Origin: JALHTV01 sp049510055
Lineage (GTDB): Bacteria; Planctomycetota; Phycisphaerae; SM23-33
Reading direction: 5' to 3'
NCBI GenBank assembly: GCA_049510055.1
Contig: JBEKZI010000023.1
Location: 1-27,151 of the forward strand
Length of the DNA stretch: 27,151 nucleotides
The translations under genes and the position numbers were made by a program. The notes beneath the pieces were generated by a model. The model did no database searches and was not told the DNA's origin. It was given only the letters and a program-made list of their open reading frames with translations. Positions 8,366 to 15,369 of the stretch are shown here, in pieces; the first letter of the stretch is position 1, and each line of letters begins with the position of its first letter.

Positions 8366-9040
8366 TTGGCAAAGAAAACCCGTTCCAACCCGAAGCGTGC
8401 CACGGTGAGCAAGGGCCGTAAGAGACCGGCGACGAAGGCCTCGAAAAAAGCCCGGCTCCGCGCCCTGGCCGCGCCGGTCCCTGCGATCCAGATGCCGACC
8501 GGTCCGCGCCTGAAGAAAAGCCCCTTCAGCCGGGCGGAGCTGAAGGAGTTCCGCCAGATGCTCCTGGATAAGCGCCAGGGGCTGCTGGGCGACATGACGC
8601 GCATGGAGGCCGAGGCCCTGCGGACCAACCGCCAGGAAGGCACCGGCGACCTGTCCAAGATTCCCACCCATGACGCCGACGTGGGCACCGACAACTTCGA
8701 GCAGGAGTTCACCCTGGGCCTGCTGGAGAGCGAGCGGACGTTGCTAACGGAGATTAACGAGGCCCTGGAGCGAATCGACAAAGGCACCTACGGCATCTGC
8801 CTGGGCACCGGCTTGGCGATCGGCAAGGCGCGGTTGAAGGCCAGGCCGTGGGCCAAGTACTGCATCGAGTACGCCCGGATGATCGAGAAGGGCCTCGTGC
8901 ACCAGGGGCAGGAGCGGGAGTCCGGCGGCGAGGAACAGGCAGAGGAGCCCGAAGGCCGGGAAGAAGAGCCCGAAGAAGAGGCCGAAGAGGACGCTGAAGT
9001 CGAAGTCCCGGACGATACCGACAAGTCCTCCGAGGAATAA
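8366..9040 (+). CDS. DksA/TraR-like protein with a degenerate zinc finger
   Basis: Protein of 224 residues starting at TTG 8366, chosen because AAGGAAG sits 6-7 nt upstream and no better start precedes the conserved region. The first 40 residues are very basic (MAKKTRSNPKRATVSK). Residues about 55-180 match the DksA/TraR fold: LKEFRQMLLDKRQGLLGDM coiled-coil helix, a DNFEQEF-type helix and LERIDKGTYGICLGTGLAIG. The family C4 zinc finger normally has two CxxC pairs; here they read CLGT and CIEY, so only two of four Cys remain. A strongly acidic Glu-rich tail (about 185-224) follows. DksA relatives bind the RNA polymerase secondary channel; whether this one does is inference. lspA starts 7 bp downstream, so the two are probably one unit. 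Confidence 0.85.
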   Translation: MAKKTRSNPKRATVSKGRKRPATKASKKARLRALAAPVPAIQMPTGPRLKKSPFSRAELKEFRQMLLDKRQGLLGDMTRMEAEALRTNRQEGTGDLSKIPTHDADVGTDNFEQEFTLGLLESERTLLTEINEALERIDKGTYGICLGTGLAIGKARLKARPWAKYCIEYARMIEKGLVHQGQERESGGEEQAEEPEGREEEPEEEAEEDAEVEVPDDTDKSSEE

Positions 9041-9047
9041 TCCCACG

Positions 9048-9728
9048 TTGCGCACCAGCGACAAAGAGCCATCCGCCTCTCCGGCGCGATCCTCGGCTGA
9101 TAATCCTACGTGTCTTGCAATTAAGTCTCCTTGCGCCATCGCCCTGTTTCTGCTGGTCCTGGCCGCAGGCCTGGCGGGCGATTTGGCGTCCAAGCATTAC
9201 GCCTTCAAAGTCCTGATGAACGATCCGGACCTGCCCCAGCGCGTCGAAGCCTTGCGCGCGCAGCACGGCCCGGCGCTGCCTCCGCAACACGTCTTGGCCG
9301 AGCTGCACCTTCATCGCCAGATCATACCGGGCGTGCAGTTCACGTTGTCCACCAATCCGGGCGTGGTGTTCGGTACGCCGATGCCCTGGCCGCTCGTCGC
9401 GGCGGCCACGATCGTCGCGGTGGCGATGGTGTGTGTCTTCTTCGCCGTCTCTTCCGCCCGCGCCCGCTGGACGCACGCGGCCTTGGCCCTGATCACGGCG
9501 GGGGCGATGGGCAACCTCTACGACAGGCTCGTCGTCCAGACCGTCCTGCCGGGCCTGGAGCCCATCCGCCATCACGTCCGCGACTTCATCGACTGCTCCC
9601 AGATCGGCTACAAGTGGATCTTCAACCTGGCCGACGCGTACCTGGTGATCGGCGTGGCCATGCTGGTGCTCCAGTGGCTGTGGGACGGACGCCGGGCCGC
9701 CAAAGCCCGCGCCGACGCAACCGCCTGA
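9048..9728 (+). CDS. lspA: Lipoprotein signal peptidase (signal peptidase II)
   Basis: 226-residue inner-membrane aspartyl protease that removes the signal peptide of lipoproteins after lipidation. Family boxes in order: GDLASKHY at the end of the first membrane segment, STNPGVVFG, GNLYDRLV (catalytic Asp) and FNLADAYLVIG (second catalytic Asp). Four hydrophobic segments are visible. The loop after the first segment is longer than in E. coli LspA (about 40 residues with an RVEALRAQHG helix), and a hydrophilic N-terminal extension of about 28 residues precedes the first segment. The TTG at 9048 follows the previous stop by 7 bp; a start further inside cannot be excluded. Confidence 0.92.
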   Translation: MRTSDKEPSASPARSSADNPTCLAIKSPCAIALFLLVLAAGLAGDLASKHYAFKVLMNDPDLPQRVEALRAQHGPALPPQHVLAELHLHRQIIPGVQFTLSTNPGVVFGTPMPWPLVAAATIVAVAMVCVFFAVSSARARWTHAALALITAGAMGNLYDRLVVQTVLPGLEPIRHHVRDFIDCSQIGYKWIFNLADAYLVIGVAMLVLQWLWDGRRAAKARADATA

Positions 9729-9755
9729 CGGCGCCCCCCTCCCGGCGCGACGAGA

Positions 9756-9789
9756 CCTGCCTACCGGCAGCTTGCCTGCCGTAGGCAGG
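9756..9789. repeat. Palindromic repeat, dispersed-repeat copy 2
   Basis: CCTGCCTAC (9756-9764) pairs with GTAGGCAGG (9781-9789), and GGCAG (9766-9770) with CTGCC (9776-9780): a 14-bp stem with one bulged C and loop CTTGC. It shares the CCTGCCTACCGG core with 8275-8294. It lies between lspA and the next gene and has no T-run, so it is not a typical intrinsic terminator. Confidence 0.8.
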
Positions 9790-9829
9790 GCAGGTTGGCC
9801 GACCCGTCGCCAGGCCGTACAATGCCCCC

Positions 9830-10951
9830 ATGCATCGCCCCGCTGGCCGCGTCCACGACGTCCCCGCCCTGCTGGGCCGGATACGCCACCTGAAGATGGC
9901 GTCCCTGGCCGCCGAGATGCTCCTGCTGGCGGCCTGGATGGTGCTGCAATCCCTGTGGGCAAGGCACGAAGACCTCGCTTCGGCGAACTGTCAGCGAGCC
10001 CTCCTGTTCCACGCCCTGGTGGCCTTGGCCGCCTACGTGGGCATCTTGGCGATGCTGGCCCTGGCCCGGCGCACCGCGGAGGGCCGGTTGACGAAAGACC
10101 TGTTCGTTCCCAAGGCCGCCGCCCTGGCCGTGCTGGAGGCCGCGGCAAACGCCCTGCTGATGGTGGCTGTGCTGCTGATAATCGCCTGGCCGTACCACGT
10201 TCTGGGAACGTTTGGCCTGGCGGTGACGGCCGGCGTGGCGATCCTCTTGGGATTGTTTTGCCGGCTGCCCGCCGCGATGAGCCAAAGCCGCGGTGAACCA
10301 GGCGGCCAGGAATTGAAGCTCCAATATATTAAAGACTCACTCAGCCGCTTCGGCGTCTCCGGGGCGGAAGTGCGGCTCGTGCCGTTCGGCGCGGAGCTGT
10401 CCCTAGCCGGCGCCACGCGGCGGGGCGAGCGACCCGTGGTCATCATGGACCCGCAGTTGCTGGAGCGGCTCAGCGAACGGGAATTGGCTGTCATCGCGGC
10501 CCACGAGGCGGCGCACCTGCGGCTGGGCCACCTGCGACGGGCCGCCGTCGCGGATGTTTTACTGTACCTGGTCATGTTTGCCGCAGCGGCGAGCTTCATC
10601 TTGCCACTTGTTTCTTCCGGCGGGCCGTGGTTCACGGCGTTTTTGTTTTATCTGCCCGCGATGGCGCTGGAACTGCGCGTCGTGACGCTGGCCCTGCGGC
10701 CGGTGGAAGCGGCCATCAGCCGCCGCCAGGAGCGCCGGGCGAACCGCTGGGCGCTTCAAGCCACCGGCGACCCGGCCGCCTTCGTCTCCGCCATGAAAAA
10801 GGCGGCCGAGTACCTGGGGGCGACAAAGCCACCGGCCTGGTGGGAGCGATGGTTTATCGCCAGCCATCCGTCGCTGGAGGAATTCGTCGCCCAGGCGCGG
10901 CGATTCGCGCAAGATGAGGGTATCCTGTGGGAGGAGCCGACCGACGGATGA
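9830..10951 (+). CDS. M48-family integral-membrane zinc metallopeptidase
   Basis: 373 residues. The HExxH zinc site is HEAAH at 225-229; the likely third ligand is the Glu in RRQERRANRWAL (about residue 301), in the position of the ExxxD motif of M48 enzymes. Hydrophobic segments are near 24-46, 64-82, 105-125, 132-150, 244-262 and 268-290, placing the catalytic helix beside the membrane as in HtpX/Ste24 relatives. The C-terminal WWERWFIASHPSLEEFVAQ is the typical SHPS-type M48 end. The family degrades misfolded membrane proteins or processes specific substrates; no substrate is evident here. The start is the ATG at 9830. Its stop overlaps the rlmN start (ATGA), so the two are translationally coupled. 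Confidence 0.88.
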   Translation: MHRPAGRVHDVPALLGRIRHLKMASLAAEMLLLAAWMVLQSLWARHEDLASANCQRALLFHALVALAAYVGILAMLALARRTAEGRLTKDLFVPKAAALAVLEAAANALLMVAVLLIIAWPYHVLGTFGLAVTAGVAILLGLFCRLPAAMSQSRGEPGGQELKLQYIKDSLSRFGVSGAEVRLVPFGAELSLAGATRRGERPVVIMDPQLLERLSERELAVIAAHEAAHLRLGHLRRAAVADVLLYLVMFAAAASFILPLVSSGGPWFTAFLFYLPAMALELRVVTLALRPVEAAISRRQERRANRWALQATGDPAAFVSAMKKAAEYLGATKPPAWWERWFIASHPSLEEFVAQARRFAQDEGILWEEPTDG

Positions 10952-11967
10952 AGCCCAACTTCCTGGACATGACGATCGAACAGGCCGCCGCCGCTCTGGC
11001 CGCCGCGGGCGCGGAAGCCTACCGCGCCAAGCAACTGGCCGACTGGGTCTATCGCAAGGCCGTCACCGACCCGGCCCGAATGACCAACCTGCCGGCCGGT
11101 GTGCGGGACTGCTTCGACATTATGACCTCCCGCGTGGTCGCCCGCGCCGACAGCCGCGACGGCGCCGTCAAGCTGCTGGTGGAATACGCCGACGGCCAGC
11201 GGGTCGAGACGGTCCTGATTCCCACCGGCCCGCGGGCGACGGTATGCCTGTCCACCCAGGCCGGTTGCGCGATGGGATGCGCATTCTGCGCCTCCGGCCT
11301 GGGCGGGCTGGGGCGGAACCTCTCCTGCGCGGAAATCCTCCAACAAGTCCTGCACCTCCGGCAGGCCGCCGCTCATCGCGTCACGGCCGCGGTGTTCATG
11401 GGCACGGGCGAGCCGTTGGCCAACTACGACGCCACCGTCGCCGCCGTGCGGGCGCTGATCGACCCCGATCGCTTCGGCCTGTCGGCCCGGGCCGTCACCA
11501 TCTCCACCGTGGGCCTGCCCGGCCGAATCCGCCGCCTGGCCGCCGAAGGCATGCCCATCACGCTGGCCATCTCCCTGCACGCCCCCAACGACGCCCTCCG
11601 CCGCCAGCTCATCCCCGCCGCTGCCTCGGCCCCCATCGAGCAGATCGTCGCCGCCGCCTCGGCGTTCTTCGCCAGCCGCAAACGCGAGGTGACGCTGGAG
11701 TACGTGCTGCTGGCCGGGGTGAACGATACCAACGTCTGCGCCGAGGCCCTGGCGCGCCTGGCCAAGCGGCTGCGGTGCAACGTGAATCTCATCCGCTACA
11801 ACCCCGTCGAGGCGCTGCCCTTCAGCGCTCCCGCCGCCGCCGTAGCCAAGGACTTCCTGGCCCGGCTGCGGAAGCGCGGCGTCAACGCCCACCTCCGCCG
11901 CTCCCGCGGGACCGACATCGCCGCCGCCTGCGGACAACTACGGCAGGCATCGGGCATTAAGCCATAA
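10948..11967 (+). CDS. rlmN: 23S rRNA/tRNA adenine-C2 methyltransferase (radical SAM)
   Basis: 339 residues. RlmN methylates C2 of A2503 in 23S rRNA and A37 of some tRNAs. The [4Fe-4S] radical SAM triad is C107, C111 and C114 (GCAMGCAFCASG), preceded by Cys100 (ATVCLSTQ) matching a conserved family Cys. Cys328 in DIAAACGQL matches the C-terminal methyl-carrying Cys. Other family blocks: VFMGTGEPLANYD, VTISTVGLPGRIRRLA, LAISLHAPNDALRRQLIP and VNLIRYNPV. I chose the ATG at 10948, overlapping the previous stop, with GGAGG about 11 nt upstream; an in-frame start 21 bp earlier would be read through the same site. Length is near the family norm. Confidence 0.96.
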   Translation: MKPNFLDMTIEQAAAALAAAGAEAYRAKQLADWVYRKAVTDPARMTNLPAGVRDCFDIMTSRVVARADSRDGAVKLLVEYADGQRVETVLIPTGPRATVCLSTQAGCAMGCAFCASGLGGLGRNLSCAEILQQVLHLRQAAAHRVTAAVFMGTGEPLANYDATVAAVRALIDPDRFGLSARAVTISTVGLPGRIRRLAAEGMPITLAISLHAPNDALRRQLIPAAASAPIEQIVAAASAFFASRKREVTLEYVLLAGVNDTNVCAEALARLAKRLRCNVNLIRYNPVEALPFSAPAAAVAKDFLARLRKRGVNAHLRRSRGTDIAAACGQLRQASGIKP

Positions 11968-12139
11968 GCACCAGCCACTAAGCACCCCTTGTATCATGCG
12001 GCGCTTCGGGCGTTATTCCGGTTATTTTTTATGCCTGCGGCCCCATCCCTAATGCCTTATTTGCCCGGTGCATAGACGTATCGTAGGTTCCCCTTGACGG
12101 CATGGCGGCCTTAATCGAACAAACGGCTTTTTAGGGCGC

Positions 12140-12145
12140 TATAAT
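12140..12145 (+). promoter_or_regulatory. Minus-10 box of candidate ncRNA
   Basis: A perfect TATAAT, placing a start near 12152. No good minus-35 element lies at 16-18 nt; the TTGACG at 12094-12099 is too far upstream (40 nt) to pair with it. Confidence 0.45.
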
Positions 12146-12151
12146 TAAAGT

Positions 12152-12390
12152 AGAGAACAAGGAGCGACGAATGGATGTTCAAGGCCGTCGGTAAGGGGCC
12201 ACCCCCTCACCGACGACCCGGGAGGGAGCAAAGCCAGGAGAAAAGCAATCTTTCCCGCGGAGTCCGGCGGGCTGTGCCCGACCGCTGAGATGAGCGCCAG
12301 TGGCAAGTGGCAGAGCCGATGCAGGTCCGGCGCCTCCGTTAGTAAGGGAACTTCTGGGCGGGACTTAACTGGCCCGCCCATGCTTTTTTT
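12152..12390 (+). ncRNA. Candidate structured non-coding RNA of unknown class
   Basis: A stretch of about 240 nt between a TATAAT box and a strong terminator, with no credible coding frame. Visible helices: CGTCGGT/ACCGACG (12186-12192 with 12209-12215), extended after one mismatch by AGGGG/CCCCT; CGGGAGGG/CTTTCCCG (12219-12226 with 12250-12257, two G-U pairs); CGGAG/CTCCG (12258-12262 with 12334-12338) next to GCGCC/GGCGC (12294-12298 with 12329-12333); and CGGGC/GCCCG (12268-12272 with 12276-12280). This fits a multi-branched RNA. I compared the consensus motifs I know for SRP RNA, RNase P RNA, tmRNA, TPP, cobalamin and c-di-GMP riboswitches and found no convincing match. It may be an independent sRNA or an attenuated leader of the microprotein gene downstream, though that gene seems to have its own promoter. 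Confidence 0.55.
12355..12390 (+). terminator. Intrinsic terminator of the candidate ncRNA
   Basis: TGGGCGGG (12355-12362) pairs perfectly with CCCGCCCA (12373-12380) across a 10-nt loop; after TGC come seven T (12384-12390). It is the clearest rho-independent terminator in the window. Confidence 0.85.
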
Positions 12391-12415
12391 AATGCTCACA
12401 GCATCCGGGGGAGCG

Positions 12416-12445
12416 TAGACACAGCGCCGGCTGCGCCCGTATTAT
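12416..12445 (+). promoter_or_regulatory. Putative promoter of the basic microprotein gene
   Basis: TAGACA (12416-12421), 18-nt spacer, TATTAT (12440-12445). It would start transcription near 12452, about 54 nt before the microprotein start codon and after the ncRNA terminator. Confidence 0.45.
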
Positions 12446-12505
12446 GACCGCTGAAGATCAACGTCGCGGGGCCGTTCACCAGTGACCCGCGATCCGAGGA
12501 AAACC

Positions 12506-12583
12506 ATGGCCAAGCCGAGACGTCGCAGGAAGATCGGTTCCAAGAAGCGCCGCGAGCGCCGGAACCGCCGCAAGAGGAAGTAG
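12506..12583 (+). CDS. 25-residue highly basic microprotein, possibly a small ribosomal protein
   Basis: ATG at 12506, with GAGGA 5 nt upstream, to TAG at 12581. The peptide starts MAKPRRRRKIGSKKRR; 17 of its 25 residues are Arg or Lys. It has no hydrophobic or acidic segment. Its GSKKRRERRNRRKRK half resembles the KKRRKRMRKKKHRK pattern of the short AURKAIP1/COX24-like (mS38-type) basic proteins found in several bacterial phyla, and in size it recalls bacterial Thx. A ribosome- or RNA-binding role is therefore plausible but inferred. The ribosome site, promoter-like element and stand-alone position support a real gene. Genes this short are often missed. Confidence 0.6.
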   Translation: MAKPRRRRKIGSKKRRERRNRRKRK

Positions 12584-12685
12584 CCGCCGCGATTCTTTCG
12601 CGTTTTCAGCGGCCCTGGCCCGCCTGGGACTTGCGAACCGGCGGGGCGTGGGGAGTTTTTTCATCTGGCGTCACTTCGCCTGACG

Positions 12686-13714
12686 TTACTTCGCCGACCA
12701 GATCCCTTCGATCCGCGTGCGGCACTTGGAGCACGCGCCGTCCTCCAAGCGGTTCGCGCGGACGCCGAACCCCATCCGCTCGATCAGCAGCTCGTGGCAT
12801 GAGGGGCAATAGGTGTTTTCCTCGACCTGTCCAGGCGCGTTGCCGCCGTAGATGTACTTCAGCCCCGCCTCCTGGCCCAGCCGACACGCCATCGCCAGCG
12901 TCGCCAGCGGCGTGGAGGGGGTTTGCGTCATCTTGTAGTCCCCGTGGAAGCGGCTGATGTGCCAGGGCACAAAATCGCCCAGCTCCCCGGCGATGAACTT
13001 CGCGATGTCGCCCAGTTCCTCCGGCGAGTCGTTCATCCCCGGCACCACCAGCGTGGTGACCTCCACCCACACCTTGGCGGCGACCAGGGCCTTCAGGCAC
13101 GTCAGCACCGGCTCCAGGTGGGCCTTCATGACCGTCCGATAGGTGGCGTCACGGAAGGCCTTGAGATCCACGTTGATGGCGTCCAGCACCGGCGCCACCG
13201 TCTGGACCGCCAGGGGCGTGAGGTAGCCGTTGGAGACGAAACAGTTCCGCAGCCCGCGCTCCTTGGCCAATTTGGCCGTGTCGTAGGCCAGCTCGAAGAA
13301 GACCGTCGGCTCGGTGTACGTGTAGCTGATGGATGGGCAGCGATGCTCGACGGCGGCATCGACGATCTCCCGGGGACTGACGGCCGAGCCGCCGACGGCT
13401 AGGCCGTCGCGCGGCGCCTGGGAGATCTGCCAGTTCTGGCAGAAGGCGCACTGGAAGTTGCACCCGGCCGCGGCCACCGACAGGCTCAGCGTGCCGGGCA
13501 GGAAATGGAACAGGGGTTTTTTTTCGATGGGGTCCACGTTGACGGCCACGACCGTGCCGTAGTTCAGCGACTTCAGTTCCCCTTCGACGTTCTGCCGCAC
13601 ACGGCAGACGCCGTACTTGCCCGCGGCGATGACACATTCGTGGCCGCAGAGCTGGCATCGCACTCGCCGGCCGGACAAGGCCTCCCACAGCATGGCGTCG
13701 TGATCGCGTTTCAT
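12686..13714 (-). CDS. amrS: AmmeMemoRadiSam-system radical SAM enzyme
   Basis: 342 residues from the ATG at 13714; a TTG two codons earlier is in frame, but the GGGGGAG ribosome site is 7 nt from the ATG and touches the TTG. An N-terminal Cys group (C20, C23, C27, C37: RCQLCGHECVIAAGKYGVC) precedes the radical SAM triad C85, C89, C92 (GCNFQCAFCQNW). Then YTEPTVFFELAYDTAKLA, NGYLTPLAV, NVDLKAFRDATYR and LVVPGMNDSPEEL match the family, and the C-terminus has CPSCHELL / CSKCRTRI pairs likely to bind metal. The family is related to pyruvate-formate-lyase activases; its partners elsewhere are AMMECR1 and MEMO-like proteins, not seen here. The reaction is not established. It is last in a minus-strand run starting with aconitase, 61 bp after its neighbour. 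Confidence 0.92.
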   Translation of the reverse strand: MKRDHDAMLWEALSGRRVRCQLCGHECVIAAGKYGVCRVRQNVEGELKSLNYGTVVAVNVDPIEKKPLFHFLPGTLSLSVAAAGCNFQCAFCQNWQISQAPRDGLAVGGSAVSPREIVDAAVEHRCPSISYTYTEPTVFFELAYDTAKLAKERGLRNCFVSNGYLTPLAVQTVAPVLDAINVDLKAFRDATYRTVMKAHLEPVLTCLKALVAAKVWVEVTTLVVPGMNDSPEELGDIAKFIAGELGDFVPWHISRFHGDYKMTQTPSTPLATLAMACRLGQEAGLKYIYGGNAPGQVEENTYCPSCHELLIERMGFGVRANRLEDGACSKCRTRIEGIWSAK

Positions 13715-13775
13715 AGCCAAGCTCCCCCACCCAGAGGTGTTTTGCGGCTTCTTTCTACTCTCTAGTTTCTACGTT

Positions 13776-14780
13776 CTACAACTGCCCCATGTCCCGCTCA
13801 GCGATCGCTTTTCTCAGCAGCAGGTAGTTCCGTCCCTTGTAGCGGCGCAGGATGCCGGTAATGCGGACCTTGCCGTCGACGGCCACGGCGCGTTCCAGCA
13901 GCCGGCATGGCAGCAGCGGGATGGGCTGCTCCTGGAGCGTGTTGTCCGCCTCGAACCGCGCCTCCAGCCATTGCCCGTCGGCGGAGCGGACGATGCGAAC
14001 CACGCGGTCGATGAGGATGTCCCCGGCGGGCGCATCGAAGGCCGGCGCGGCGTTGGGGGCTTCGGCGTCAGGGGGCTGCGGCGCGGCTACCAGGGGCTTG
14101 GTGGGCTTGGCCCGCGTCAGCGATTTCCGGATGCTGTCGGTGTCGTCGGCGGGCGGTGCGGCACCGGCCGGGGGAGGCAGCGGGACGCTGAGGCGCGTCG
14201 TCGGGGTCGGCTGACGCATGTGCGACTCCAGGGGCGCCGCCCCTTCCTGGCTGACGCTCAGCAGCAGGATATAGGGCTGGTTTCGATAGGAGGTGGTCTG
14301 GCCCGTGACGTGGAAAGAGGCTTGCGGGTCCGCGGCGGTCAGTTCCTCCAGCATTTCCAGCTCTTTGCCGGGCAGGACGCGCATCTGTTTAGGAAAGCCG
14401 GCCGGAAGCCCCCCCGAAAAATCCAGCAGGAACCAGCGGCTGTTCTCTTGGCGCACCACGCGGCACGTGGCGTCGGCCACCATGCTCTCCGGCACCGGAT
14501 GCGAGGGGGCGGCCTTGGCCTCCAGCGTGAAGGCGGGAGCCGTCAGCGGAACCGACGGGTTATCCAGCAACAAAGACGAATCCTGGTCCACCGGGGCCGA
14601 CGTGGGCTCCGTCGTCGGCTCCGACGCAGGCCCCGTCGCCGGCTGGGTGTGGGTCACGGGCACCGCGTTCTTGAGGACCTTGGAAATGTTCTCCGGCTTG
14701 GCTGCCGGAGCCAGGGAGCCGGTGACGGCGACTAACAAAGCCGCCGACAAGAGCGTCAGGATGGTCAGGCCTTTGGGCAT
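13776..14780 (-). CDS. Secreted protein with two copies of an unknown beta-rich domain
   Basis: 334 residues, not recognised. Signal peptide at 1-26 (TILTLLSAALLVAVTGSLAPA). A Pro/Thr/Ser/Ala-rich linker follows (about 40-70). Two similar domains can be aligned by eye: residues about 98-178 (CRVVRQENSRWFLLDF ... MRVLPGKELEMLEEL ... FHVTGQTTSYRNQPYILLL) and about 258-328 (VRIVRSADGQWLEARF ... IPLLPCRLLERAV ... VRITGILRRYKGRNYLLLR). Each runs strand, W-[FL]-x-[AL]-[DR]-F, L-P-x-[KR]-x-LE, then a final VTG/ITG...YLLL strand, an OB-fold-like pattern (inference). A second Pro-rich linker separates them. It probably acts in the periplasm or at the cell surface. Position between a LOG protein and AmrS gives no functional clue. 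Confidence 0.75.
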   Translation of the reverse strand: MPKGLTILTLLSAALLVAVTGSLAPAAKPENISKVLKNAVPVTHTQPATGPASEPTTEPTSAPVDQDSSLLLDNPSVPLTAPAFTLEAKAAPSHPVPESMVADATCRVVRQENSRWFLLDFSGGLPAGFPKQMRVLPGKELEMLEELTAADPQASFHVTGQTTSYRNQPYILLLSVSQEGAAPLESHMRQPTPTTRLSVPLPPPAGAAPPADDTDSIRKSLTRAKPTKPLVAAPQPPDAEAPNAAPAFDAPAGDILIDRVVRIVRSADGQWLEARFEADNTLQEQPIPLLPCRLLERAVAVDGKVRITGILRRYKGRNYLLLRKAIAERDMGQL

Positions 14781-14797
14781 GGGTTCTTTATTCTACC

Positions 14798-15358
14798 TCA
14801 CCGTGGGGCGGCATCCAACCCGCCAGCCGGCGGAAGGTAACGCCGAAGCTCCGCCGGCTCGTCGATCACGGCCACCGCGCCCGCGCTAGCCGGGCGGATG
14901 GAGCTTATCAGCGTGATCAGCGGTTGCCAGAACCGCCCCACGCACACGATCGGCCGGCGGTGCTGTTGCCGGACGCACTTGCGCTCCCAGGCCAGGGACA
15001 GCTCGGTGAGCGTGCCGTTGGCCCCGGGCAGCACGACGTACCCGCCCGTGCCCAGCTCCAGCAGCTTCAGCAGGCGCTCGGTAAAATCGGAGGTGGCAAT
15101 CACCTCGTCGATGTACGCATTGGGCGGGGTGGACCACAGCGAGCAGGTCACGCCGATGGTCCTGCCGCCGGCCTGCTTGGCGCCGCGCGAGCAGGCCTCC
15201 ATCGTGCCGCCGTAGCCGCCGTTGGCGACGACATAGCCCAGCTCGGCCAGGACGCGTCCGGTGGCCTCGGCCAATCGGCCGATGGCCGCCTTGCGGTAGA
15301 CGTCGTCGCTGCCGCCAAAAACGCAAATTACGGGATTTTGTGCAGGGCGGGCGCTCAT
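14798..15358 (-). CDS. LOG/TIGR00725-family nucleotide-binding (SLOG-type) protein
   Basis: 186 residues from the ATG at 15358. The Rossmann-like fold shows ICVFGGSDDVYRKA at the start, VVANGGYGGTMEACSRGA, and LPGANGTLTELSLAWE, the counterpart of the PGGxGTxxE motif of LOG proteins (here PGANGTLTE). The family includes cytokinin-activating phosphoribohydrolases, but the TIGR00725 branch has no proven substrate. The frame stays open far upstream across the aconitase gene; this extension is rejected because similarity begins at MSARPAQNPVICVFGG. It starts 11 bp after the aconitase stop, so co-transcription is likely. Confidence 0.87.
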   Translation of the reverse strand: MSARPAQNPVICVFGGSDDVYRKAAIGRLAEATGRVLAELGYVVANGGYGGTMEACSRGAKQAGGRTIGVTCSLWSTPPNAYIDEVIATSDFTERLLKLLELGTGGYVVLPGANGTLTELSLAWERKCVRQQHRRPIVCVGRFWQPLITLISSIRPASAGAVAVIDEPAELRRYLPPAGGLDAAPR

Positions 15359-15369
15359 GCGAAGGCCCC

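Noticed and set aside
12281..12320. TPP riboswitch (CTGAGATG motif)
   Set aside because: The second conserved part of the thi-box and the P4/P5 pairing partners are absent, and no thiamine gene is directly downstream.
12219..12345. SRP RNA or c-di-GMP (GEMM) riboswitch in the structured RNA
   Set aside because: CAGGTCCGG and GCAAAGCC resemble parts of those RNAs, but the SRP GGAAGGAAGCAGC tip and the GEMM GG-TAGC receptor are missing.
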